Assembly (NCBI GenBank): GCA_002441205.1
Contig: DJVN01000073.1
Location: 1-12,845 of the forward strand
DNA length: 12,845 bases
Origin: Syntrophaceae bacterium UBA6255
GTDB lineage: Bacteria > Desulfobacterota > Syntrophia > Syntrophales > Smithellaceae
Direction: 5' to 3'
Positions 6,889 to 12,845 of this stretch are shown here, one piece after another (position 1 is the first letter of the stretch; each line of letters starts with the position of its first letter). The notes beneath the pieces are model-generated. The model was not told the DNA's origin and made no database searches. It saw only the letters and a program-made list of their open reading frames with translations. A program made the position numbers and the translations under genes.

Positions 6889-7536
6889 ATGAAAAAAGAA
6901 CTGGTTAAAGTAACTTCAGGATATGAGAGATTCGTTCACTGGATGCTGGCCATCTCCTGCCTTCTTTTATGTTACACCGGATTAGGGATTATGTACAAAG
7001 AACTCAACTTTTTAGGTGTCATATTCGGCGGTTTGGCAGGATTGGCCACCGTTCACGACATCATGGCTGTTATCTTTGCTATCTCCTTGGTTTTGGCGAT
7101 AGCGATGTGGTGGAAAGAAGCGGGACTGTTTGTTTTCCCCGAAGACTGGGAATGGATTAAGGCCGCGGGCGGTTACCTGTGGCACTTGGATCATGTTCCG
7201 GAGACCGGCAAATACAATCCCGGCCAGAAGGCATTCTTCCTGACAGTGGCGTTATGCGGTTTAATGATGGTTTGCACCGGCTTTTTCATGTGGTATCCCA
7301 CCATATTACCGGTGGCATTGATGGATTGGGTCTATGTCCTGCATGTGCTGGGCTTTGTGGTCATCTTCGCGTTTTTCTTTGTTCACCTTTACCTGGGCAC
7401 AATCGGTAATCCCGGTTCTGTTTCAGCGATGATCAGTGGTAAGATGGAGTTACCGGTCTTGAGAATGCTGCATCCGAAATGGGTCAAAGAAATGGAGCAT
7501 GAAGGCAAGCTCATGGTATCTGAAGAAGAGAAGTAG
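6889..7536 (+). CDS. fdnI: Formate dehydrogenase cytochrome b556 (gamma) subunit, FdnI-type
   Basis: A 215-residue membrane cytochrome b (TIGR01583 family) passing electrons between the beta subunit and the quinone pool. Four hydrophobic helices are visible, roughly at 15-35, 50-73, 114-135 and 147-170. Histidines at the expected haem positions are H17 (ERFVHW), H56 (ATVHD), H152 (VLHVLG) and H166 (FFVHLYLG), matching E. coli FdnI H18, H57, H155 and H169. I chose the ATG at 6889 because GGGAGG lies eight bases upstream and the family starts there; a longer in-frame extension to 6787 only overlaps the beta gene. It is the last gene of the operon, with a terminator about 30 bp downstream. The complex probably uses menaquinone in an anaerobe, which is inference. 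Confidence 0.94.
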   Translation: MKKELVKVTSGYERFVHWMLAISCLLLCYTGLGIMYKELNFLGVIFGGLAGLATVHDIMAVIFAISLVLAIAMWWKEAGLFVFPEDWEWIKAAGGYLWHLDHVPETGKYNPGQKAFFLTVALCGLMMVCTGFFMWYPTILPVALMDWVYVLHVLGFVVIFAFFFVHLYLGTIGNPGSVSAMISGKMELPVLRMLHPKWVKEMEHEGKLMVSEEEK

Positions 7537-7565
7537 GAAATAGAAACGCATTATTCAAAAATTGA

Positions 7566-7599
7566 GGGGCTTGCAGACTAAAATCGGCAAGCCCCTTTT
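7566..7599. terminator. Rho-independent terminator after the fdh operon, probably bidirectional
   Basis: GGGGCTTGC (7566-7574) and GCAAGCCCC (7587-7595) form a perfect 9-bp stem with a 12-base loop, followed by TTTT on plus. On minus the hairpin is followed by TCAATTTTTG, so it can also serve the convergent channel gene, which ends at 7628. Confidence 0.85.
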
Positions 7600-7627
7600 C
7601 ATTGAATTTGTCAAAGCCCGCATAATA

Positions 7628-9325
7628 TCAGGCGGAAAATTCGGCTAGAAATGATCTTTCTGCTTCGTAGGTTCCGATCAGTATCAGTTCTTCTCCCTTG
7701 CCAAGTTTGATGGTCGGTTCCGGATTAATATAAGTCTTTCCTGTCTTGACGATGGCTATTATCGTGCAGCCTGTTTTTTTCCGGATGCCTGAATCCATCA
7801 GCGTTTTTCCAAAAAGTGTTTTCGGCGTCGGAAGATGGAAGATATTCAGACCTTCCGCCAGCAGCATCGTTTCCTCGTTGATCAGAAAATTAAATATTGT
7901 GTTGGCGCCGAGCGACGCGTAAGACATGACAAAATCAGCGCCGGCGCGGTGAAGCGTGGAAACATTACGGTCTTCGCTGGCGCGGCTGAGAATCTGCATA
8001 TCCGGCCGCAGGCTTCTCAAATATTTTGTCAGATAGATATTCGTCGCGTCATCGTGCGATGTGATAATGGCGGCCGGCGCTTTTTCAAACCAGGCCTTTT
8101 CCAGGGTGTGAATATCGGCCGCGTCGCCGAATACAAAATGAGAGCCGCTTTCACTTTTTCTCCGGTTTTTTTCAATGATAAGATAAGGGATCTCGTGCTG
8201 CTGAAAACGCGCTGCCACCGCCAGCCCGACTCTCCCTCCGCCGACAATGATGACCGGATCACCGGCTATTTTACATATATGATAGAAAGAATAAACCTCG
8301 TCATATTGCGTGAGGGAGGCTTCCAGTCCCGCCAAGACAAGAACGCTTGTCCGTTCAATAATATAATCCGGTTCGGGAATAATGAATTTGCCTCGTTCCC
8401 AAATCCCGATTACCGTCAATCCGAACGTCTCCCGCAATTTGCTCTGAGCCAGGGTTTTCCCGACGAGCGGTGTTCCCATCGCCGGCGATTGCGCGATAAC
8501 AAATTCTTTGTATCTGTTGATAATATTGGATTTGCATTCACCGGCGACTGTCCATGCCGCCAGAGAGCTGCCCATGATATCGTAGAGCTGCAGAACCAGA
8601 GAGCTTCCTGCCAGTTGGAGAATATCCACGGAGTGCGGTGATTCCGCTGTCGTGATGATGGGGATATGTTCAAAATCTTCCCGCAGAGTTAACGTAATAT
8701 TTGTATTCACCTGATCACTGTTCGATGCCACGACCAGAGCGGCGTTTTGCGCGCGCATCTTGGTATATGTTTGCGGATCGTCAATATTACCCAGGGCAAC
8801 CTTGATGCCTTTATCATACAGGTCAAGCGCTTTTGACAAATCTTCGATAATAACGATATAATCCTTTTTATAGCTTTTCAATTTTTCAATCAGTGCCGCG
8901 GTAACCGGATCAAAATTGGTTATGATAATGTGGTTCCTGGTATCGCTCGGAAGTTCACGCGGCGCGCGGCTTCTTGCCTGTGCTTCCATCCACGGCGCGA
9001 AAAAGAATTTAATAAATATGAAAGGCAGAAGCACCAAAAGAAGAATGACTCCGGACAGGAGAACAACAATGGAGAAAGTCCTGCCGAGATCACTGGTGAA
9101 AGTTATATCACCGAATCCCAGCGTGGACATGACCACCATAGTCCAGTAGAAACCGGTGATCCAGGAATGCTCCTGTCCCTCCATCGCCATGATATAATGG
9201 AACAAAATGCTGTAGGTGGTAATCAGCGCTATAATGACGAGAAGATACTTTACCAGCAGACGGATATTGGCTTTGATTGTTTTGCTTTCGACAAATGAAC
9301 TGACGACAGCGGGTAAAAATTTCAT
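7628..9325 (-). CDS. Two-helix potassium channel with tandem RCK (TrkA-N/TrkA-C) domains
   Basis: A 565-residue inner-membrane ion channel. Order: TM1 (about 23-46), pore helix (about 55-67), selectivity filter TLGFGD (68-73), TM2 (about 84-108), RCK1 (from 131) with a TrkA-C-like domain (about 274-345), then RCK2 (from 357) with a second TrkA-C domain (about 487-565). The GFGD filter indicates K+ selectivity. RCK2 has a canonical nucleotide loop VGGGRVG (361-367) and an acidic E385 at the end of the next strand, as in NAD-binding folds; in RCK1 the glycine loop is replaced by TNFDPVT (136-142). Size and layout resemble GsuK of Geobacter sulfurreducens, where ligands such as NAD and calcium control opening; ligand control here is inference. 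The gene faces the fdh operon and has its own promoter. Confidence 0.9.
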   Translation of the reverse strand: MKFLPAVVSSFVESKTIKANIRLLVKYLLVIIALITTYSILFHYIMAMEGQEHSWITGFYWTMVVMSTLGFGDITFTSDLGRTFSIVVLLSGVILLLVLLPFIFIKFFFAPWMEAQARSRAPRELPSDTRNHIIITNFDPVTAALIEKLKSYKKDYIVIIEDLSKALDLYDKGIKVALGNIDDPQTYTKMRAQNAALVVASNSDQVNTNITLTLREDFEHIPIITTAESPHSVDILQLAGSSLVLQLYDIMGSSLAAWTVAGECKSNIINRYKEFVIAQSPAMGTPLVGKTLAQSKLRETFGLTVIGIWERGKFIIPEPDYIIERTSVLVLAGLEASLTQYDEVYSFYHICKIAGDPVIIVGGGRVGLAVAARFQQHEIPYLIIEKNRRKSESGSHFVFGDAADIHTLEKAWFEKAPAAIITSHDDATNIYLTKYLRSLRPDMQILSRASEDRNVSTLHRAGADFVMSYASLGANTIFNFLINEETMLLAEGLNIFHLPTPKTLFGKTLMDSGIRKKTGCTIIAIVKTGKTYINPEPTIKLGKGEELILIGTYEAERSFLAEFSA

Positions 9326-9383
9326 AGGAATGGTATCCTTGTATAATAACAGTTTTTCATTGATTTCGTTTAGTGTCCGTTAA

Positions 9384-9412
9384 AGTATAGAAATTACGAT
9401 TATGCGTGTCAA
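9384..9412 (-). promoter_or_regulatory. Strong sigma70 promoter for the potassium channel gene
   Basis: Minus strand TTGACA (9412-9407), a 17-base spacer, then TATACT (9389-9384): consensus -35, near-consensus -10, ideal spacing. Start expected near 9377, giving about a 50-base leader. This argues that the channel can be transcribed independently of the epimerase gene upstream. Confidence 0.7.
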
Positions 9413-9451
9413 TTAAAAATGATTAAGGGTAAAGGGTGACGAATTTTTTGT

Positions 9452-10357
9452 TTAATTCAGAATGATATTCTGCAAAGCTTTCTCAATATCAGCATATTTA
9501 AATTTAAATCCGGCGTCAAGCAGCCGGCGGGGAATAACCCGCTGGCCTTCCAGCAAAACAGAACCGAATTCGCCAAGAATCAATTTAATCATAAAGCCCG
9601 GCGCCGGCATGAAAGACGGCCGGTGTAAAACTCTACCAATGGCCTTGCCTAAGTCGGCATTACGCACCGGTTGAGGCGAACAAAGATTTACAGCACCGTT
9701 TATTTCCGGATGTTGGAGTAAAAAGCCGAACGCTTCAGACAGGTCTTGCATATGCACCCAGGAAAACCACTGCCTGCCGCTGCCCAATGGCCCGCCCAGG
9801 AAAAATTTGAACAGGGGAATCATCTGCCCTAGCGCACCGCCGTTTTTTCCCAGCACAATACCGAAGCGTGTAATGACGATTCGCGCTCCTTTTTCTTTCG
9901 CGCGCAGAGCCTCCTGTTCCCAGTCATAAGCCAGCCGAGCCAGAAAATCATTGCCCGCTGCGGAGTTTTCGGTGAGGTCTTCATCCTGATGAAAACCGTA
10001 ATAGCCGACTGCCGACGTACTGAAGAGCGTTATCCTGCCGGCGTCCGCCGGCAAAGCATCAACGAGATTACGGGTTGTTTCAATACGGCTGTCACGTAGA
10101 ATTTTCTTTTGCTCAGGTGTCCAGCGGCTGAAGATGGACGCTCCGGCCAGGTTAATGATCACATCGTGTTCTTTGACGGCGTCCTGCCATTTCCCCTTCA
10201 CCGTCGGATTACCGTCAAGGTAGGCGAGGCCGTTCAATTTTAATGCGGGATCTCCGGAGGAAGGAGTGAGAATTGTAACATTATGACCTTCGGAAATAAA
10301 TTTTTTTGTCAGAGATGTTCCGACAAATCCCGTGCCGCCCGTCATGAAGATGTTCAT
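9452..10357 (-). CDS. NAD(P)-dependent epimerase/dehydratase, TIGR01777 (YfcH/SDR39U1) family
   Basis: A 301-residue atypical short-chain dehydrogenase. Seen: the nucleotide-binding loop MTGGTGFVG (5-13) at the very N-terminus, NLAGASIFSRWT (69-80), the family signature TSAVGYYG (114-121) with a Tyr in the usual catalytic region, and a C-terminal DUF1731-like segment (PAPGFMIKLILGEFGSVLLE and the residues after it). The substrate of this family is not firmly known; E. coli YfcH is the usual reference. I chose the ATG at 10357 because AAGGAGG (10370-10364) is spaced six bases from it but directly abuts the ATG at 10363. It lies 51 bp after the FMN-binding protein gene on the same strand and is probably cotranscribed with it. 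No terminator is evident after it. Confidence 0.88.
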   Translation of the reverse strand: MNIFMTGGTGFVGTSLTKKFISEGHNVTILTPSSGDPALKLNGLAYLDGNPTVKGKWQDAVKEHDVIINLAGASIFSRWTPEQKKILRDSRIETTRNLVDALPADAGRITLFSTSAVGYYGFHQDEDLTENSAAGNDFLARLAYDWEQEALRAKEKGARIVITRFGIVLGKNGGALGQMIPLFKFFLGGPLGSGRQWFSWVHMQDLSEAFGFLLQHPEINGAVNLCSPQPVRNADLGKAIGRVLHRPSFMPAPGFMIKLILGEFGSVLLEGQRVIPRRLLDAGFKFKYADIEKALQNIILN

Positions 10358-10408
10358 GATCATCCTCCTTGCTTTTTAGAGAGTTTTAAAAAAGGCTTCA
10401 CCAATGGT

Positions 10409-10792
10409 TTACTTGCCGTCGCCAATCAGCGGTAATAATTTTTTTACCTTAAAATAGATGAGAAACTTTGATTCCGTTCCGTATTTGCTCCCTGTTCCCT
10501 TGTCTCTTTTACGACGGATTTTCTCAATCAGCGGGCTGTCTTTTTCTTCGTGCGTTTTCGTCAGATATAATCTGTGTCCCTTGTAGGAACCTTCTTCTTT
10601 AAAAAGGTATATCGCGGAGGGATTTTTTCCCAGATTGGAATGCGTCAGACGGTCGGAGGCTATAAACACAACGGTCTTTTCATCCATAAAATGCGGCCTT
10701 CCATAAATGGCGGCGTTAACCTTTCCTTTATCATCGGCGGTGGATAGCACACCGATACCGCAGGTATTTTCGAAATAATCTTGAAGCTTCAT
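10409..10792 (-). CDS. Pyridoxamine 5'-phosphate oxidase-like FMN-binding protein
   Basis: A 127-residue single-domain protein with the split-barrel pattern of the PNPOx-like flavin-binding superfamily: GVLSTADDKGKVNAAIYGRP (14-33), TVVFIASDRLTHSNLGKNPS (40-59), then AIYLF and GHRLYLT strands. The TADDKGK turn and the TxxNLxxNP motif recur in members that bind FMN or F420, but substrate and reaction cannot be read from sequence, and it is much shorter than true PdxH (about 200 residues or more). The start is ATG 10792, with AAAGGAGG four bases upstream, rather than a TTG at 10813. First gene of a likely two-gene unit with the epimerase, sharing a short divergent promoter region with the lipocalin gene. 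Confidence 0.82.
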   Translation of the reverse strand: MKLQDYFENTCGIGVLSTADDKGKVNAAIYGRPHFMDEKTVVFIASDRLTHSNLGKNPSAIYLFKEEGSYKGHRLYLTKTHEEKDSPLIEKIRRKRDKGTGSKYGTESKFLIYFKVKKLLPLIGDGK

Positions 10793-10809
10793 ACTTCCTC
10801 CTTTAAAAT
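10781..10809 (+). promoter_or_regulatory. Candidate sigma70 promoter for the lipocalin gene
   Basis: TTGAAG (10781-10786), 17 bases, then TAAAAT (10804-10809). The start would be near 10816, about 58 bases before the ATG. It overlaps the first codons and ribosome binding site of the divergent FMN-binding protein gene. Confidence 0.45.
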
Positions 10810-10825
10810 TCAAACCTTTTAAGGT

Positions 10826-10854
10826 AAATTAAATCATCTTCAGAAGATTGTAAA
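10826..10854 (-). promoter_or_regulatory. Promoter of the FMN-protein/epimerase unit with an operator-like palindrome in its spacer
   Basis: Minus strand TTTACA (10854-10849), 17 bases, TAATTT (10831-10826). The spacer contains the perfect palindrome ATCTTC-A-GAAGAT (10836-10848). A second small inverted repeat, ACCTT-TT-AAGGT (10814-10825), lies at the expected transcription start near 10819. A protein bound at either would block this promoter, and possibly the divergent one. Confidence 0.45.
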
Positions 10855-10873
10855 GAGAAAGGGAAAATAAAAA

Positions 10874-11389
10874 ATGAAAAAAATATGCATAGTCGTCGTG
10901 CTGTTTTTGGCCGGTTGTGTGAGTGTGCCGGAAAATATTACACCCGTTGATAACTTTAGTCTCGAACGGTATCTTGGTAAGTGGTACGAAATCGCGCGAT
11001 TGGATCATTCCTTCGAAAGAGGACTAAGCTCGGTCAGTGCCGAATACAGTCTGCGTCCCGATGGCGGAGTAAGGGTTATCAATAGAGGATATTCACAAAA
11101 AGAAAAGAAATGGAAAGAAATTGAAGGCAGGGGATATTTTGTTGATCGTAAAAATGCGGGTTTTCTAAAAGTTTCTTTTTTCGGTCCTTTTTACGGTTCC
11201 TATGTGGTTTTCGATTTGGACCGTGATCATTATTCTTATTCCCTTGTTTGCGGTCCGGACAAATCTTATTTATGGATTCTGGCGCGCGCACCGCAGTTGG
11301 ATGAAGGTGTCAAAAAACGTCTGGTGGATAAAGCCGCCGCGCTCGGTTTTGACACCACGAAATTAATTTATGTGTCGCATGATAAGTAG
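10874..11389 (+). CDS. blc: Lipocalin family lipoprotein (Blc-type)
   Basis: A 171-residue bacterial lipocalin, about the size of E. coli Blc. The N-terminus is a lipoprotein signal: MKK, a hydrophobic core, and the lipobox LAGC with the lipidated Cys at residue 15. Residue +2 is Val rather than Asp, so outer-membrane sorting is expected. The lipocalin hallmark YLGKWYEIARLDHSFERG (34-51) contains the conserved G-x-W, and later strands such as GPFYGSYVVFDLDRDHYSYS match the Blc barrel. Blc-type proteins bind fatty acids or lysophospholipids and are linked to envelope stress; the ligand here is unknown. The ribosome binding site AGAAAGGG is moderate and rather distant from the ATG. It is divergent from the FMN-protein gene and followed by a hairpin at 11392. 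Confidence 0.93.
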   Translation: MKKICIVVVLFLAGCVSVPENITPVDNFSLERYLGKWYEIARLDHSFERGLSSVSAEYSLRPDGGVRVINRGYSQKEKKWKEIEGRGYFVDRKNAGFLKVSFFGPFYGSYVVFDLDRDHYSYSLVCGPDKSYLWILARAPQLDEGVKKRLVDKAAALGFDTTKLIYVSHDK

Positions 11390-11391
11390 GC

Positions 11392-11449
11392 ATCATCTTT
11401 CACATTGAAAAATATTAATGAAAGATGATTTATGCAAATGCATTTTTTT
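11392..11449 (+). terminator. Hairpin and T-run after the lipocalin gene
   Basis: ATCATCTTTCA (11392-11402) and TGAAAGATGAT (11419-11429) form an 11-bp perfect stem just after the lipocalin stop. A small hairpin, ATGCA-AA-TGCAT (11432-11443), with six or more T follows. The combination would terminate the lipocalin transcript. The large 16-base loop and AT-rich stem lower confidence slightly. Confidence 0.55.
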
Positions 11450-11493
11450 GAATGTGTACGAATCGATGCAATACGCAAAGGACTATAATAACC

Positions 11494-11518
11494 GACCTTT
11501 ATTTTTAATAAAGTGGTC
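11494..11518 (-). terminator. Possible terminator hairpin downstream of the antiporter gene
   Basis: CTTTATT (11497-11503) and AATAAAG (11507-11513) pair around three bases, with outer GAC/GTC pairs across a small bulge. It lies about 100 bp past the antiporter stop on minus and has no clean T-run, so it is only a weak candidate. Nothing else is evident in the 11390-11620 gap. Confidence 0.25.
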
Positions 11519-11620
11519 ATCATTAAAAGAAAGAAAAAAACAAATCTTCGCTGAGCGTCGTTCTTGTGCAACCTGCTGATTTATTTAAGAGGCAAACGAC
11601 AAAGCACATCCGATACTTCG

Positions 11621-12838
11621 TTAATCTGTTGAATTATTGATTTCTTCTTTAGACTCAGGTTGTATAAGTTCCTCAACTTGCTGAAATATCATGTTCCCAA
11701 ATGTCATCATGAGAATCGTTATGAAGATTACCTGGGTCACTATGCCGATGTTCATAAATGAAAGGGACATTGCGCTTGGTATGCTCAAAAAGAGTAATAT
11801 AGTAATCAAACCGCGCGGTGCGAAGAAGAACAGCGGGCTGAGTGGTATTTGAAGGATCATTTTAAAATATAAAGCGCGCAGCAGGAAGATAATTGCAATC
11901 AATATGACGGTTATTTTCAGATTATTGATACTGAACAAATCAGAAAGACGAATGAAGAATCCAAACATTAGAAAAAAGAAAGAGCGCACAATAAAAGTCA
12001 GTTCGGCTGCAATATTTTTAAATCCGCTTAAATCATCATTAAAAGTGTCAAAGCTAATTATTTTTTCAGAATGTTTGTTTTTAAATATTTGGTTGTTGTT
12101 CATCACCAGTCCAAAAATCAGCACAACGAGTAGTGATGGTAAATGAATAAGTTTTGCTAAAGAGTACACTAAAACAATAACCGTCATTATGAAGACGTAT
12201 TTTACATGATGATTGATTTTATGAAGCATATATGCAAGCATGGCACTGACAATAATAGAAGTGATTAACGTCAGAACGAGTTCCGCAATAAACCGGAATA
12301 CTCCCGAAGAAAATGAACCACTGGCTAATAAGATGAAATCAAACGCCAAAATTCCTATGATGTCCGACATGGCACTTTCATAAGTGACAAAGTCACGATC
12401 GTTTTGTAATAATCCTACTGCCGAGGGAATGGCAACGGCACTGCTAATCACAGATATAGGAATGATATTTATCAGGAACATTTTTATATCGTAATCAAAA
12501 TAGTAAACAGCGACATAAGTTAACAGACCCGTAAAGATTAAGAAGAGTAAAATGGCCGAGGATAAGGAACGGATGATCAACGCACTTTTCTCTTTAATGA
12601 GCATCAGATCGAGGCTTGCTTCCAATACAATGAGTATCAGACCCAGGGTTCCCATGACGGGGAGGATTCTGCTCATGTACGGTATGTGAAGATCGAAGTA
12701 TTCTGAAATGTAATGAAGCGCCAATCCGGTAATAATAAGCATGAGCACGCTGGGGATCTTTGTGTGCTTTGACGTGATATCAAAAAAATATGCTAGAAGT
12801 ACCATCAGACAGAAACCTATTAAAATATAGTAAGTCAT
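11621..12838 (-). CDS. Cation/proton antiporter (CPA1/CPA2, Na+/H+ exchanger domain)
   Basis: A 405-residue integral membrane protein with about eleven to thirteen hydrophobic helices spread along its whole length. Family features: TKIPSVLMLIITGLAL near the N-terminus (26-41), GTLGLILIVLEASLDL (63-78), SSAVAIPSAVGLL in the unwound-helix region (132-144), YESAMSDIIGILAF (153-166) where the second Asp of the usual ND/DD pair is kept but preceded by Ser, an Arg in VRSFFFLMFGF (284-294), and PRGLITILL (341-349). It would exchange Na+ or K+ for protons in pH or salt homeostasis; the ion is not predictable. There is no C-terminal RCK or USP domain, only a short acidic tail. The start is the ATG at 12838; its ribosome binding site lies beyond the window edge, so an upstream start cannot be excluded. 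The gene is more AT-rich than its neighbours. Confidence 0.88.
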   Translation of the reverse strand: MTYYILIGFCLMVLLAYFFDITSKHTKIPSVLMLIITGLALHYISEYFDLHIPYMSRILPVMGTLGLILIVLEASLDLMLIKEKSALIIRSLSSAILLFLIFTGLLTYVAVYYFDYDIKMFLINIIPISVISSAVAIPSAVGLLQNDRDFVTYESAMSDIIGILAFDFILLASGSFSSGVFRFIAELVLTLITSIIVSAMLAYMLHKINHHVKYVFIMTVIVLVYSLAKLIHLPSLLVVLIFGLVMNNNQIFKNKHSEKIISFDTFNDDLSGFKNIAAELTFIVRSFFFLMFGFFIRLSDLFSINNLKITVILIAIIFLLRALYFKMILQIPLSPLFFFAPRGLITILLFLSIPSAMSLSFMNIGIVTQVIFITILMMTFGNMIFQQVEELIQPESKEEINNSTD

Positions 12839-12845
12839 TATGAAA

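Noticed and set aside
7835..8641. 268-codon plus-strand ORF inside the potassium channel gene
   Set aside because: Antisense shadow; the channel frame carries a clear selectivity filter and RCK motifs, and this frame has none.
11368..11571. 67-codon minus-strand ORF between the lipocalin and antiporter genes
   Set aside because: It overlaps the lipocalin end and its terminator hairpin, has low-complexity Phe-rich composition and no Shine-Dalgarno sequence.

Overview
The window looks like ordinary chromosome from an anaerobic Gram-negative bacterium, most plausibly a Desulfobacterota (deltaproteobacterial) lineage such as the Syntrophus/Smithella group. That placement is inferred from three things: a selenocysteine-containing, Tat-exported formate dehydrogenase, a NikR regulator next to nickel-pincer cofactor genes, and a GsuK-like potassium channel with two RCK domains. 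I cannot name a genus or species from sequence alone. There is no phage, insertion sequence, CRISPR array, tRNA or rRNA in view.

Left block (1-2292, minus strand): nikR, larC and larB, read leftwards in that order. NikR is the nickel-responsive repressor. LarC and LarB make the nickel-pincer nucleotide cofactor of lactate racemase (LarA) and its relatives. larB runs off the left edge; larC and larB overlap by four bases. larA and larE are not in the window.

Control region (2293-2968): about 680 bp with no gene. It holds a nikR promoter with an adjacent 18-bp palindrome, an AT-rich inverted repeat, two direct repeats 44 bp apart, a 20-bp perfect-arm palindrome, and a near-consensus sigma70 promoter for the genes to the right.

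Formate dehydrogenase operon (2969-7536, plus strand): an FdnG-like catalytic subunit, an FdnH-like iron-sulfur subunit and an FdnI-like cytochrome b subunit, ending at a strong hairpin terminator at 7566-7599. The catalytic gene is one 1036-codon reading frame in which the TGA at 3524-3526 should be read as selenocysteine; a naive caller would split it into two ORFs. Together the three subunits should form a periplasm-facing, membrane-bound complex coupling formate oxidation (or, in a syntroph, CO2 reduction) to the quinone pool.

Right block (7628-12838): a two-RCK potassium channel with its own promoter, then a TIGR01777-type NAD-dependent epimerase and a small FMN-binding (pyridoxamine-phosphate-oxidase-like) protein, all on minus. 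The last two probably form a short operon. Divergent from them is a Blc-type lipocalin lipoprotein on plus. The window ends with an AT-rich CPA-type cation/proton antiporter on minus, whose base composition differs visibly from the rest.

I do not see a convincing wholly new system. The items most worth a second look are the NikR-lar linkage, the layered palindromes and repeats upstream of fdh, the recoded TGA, and the operator-like palindrome inside a promoter spacer at 10826-10854.
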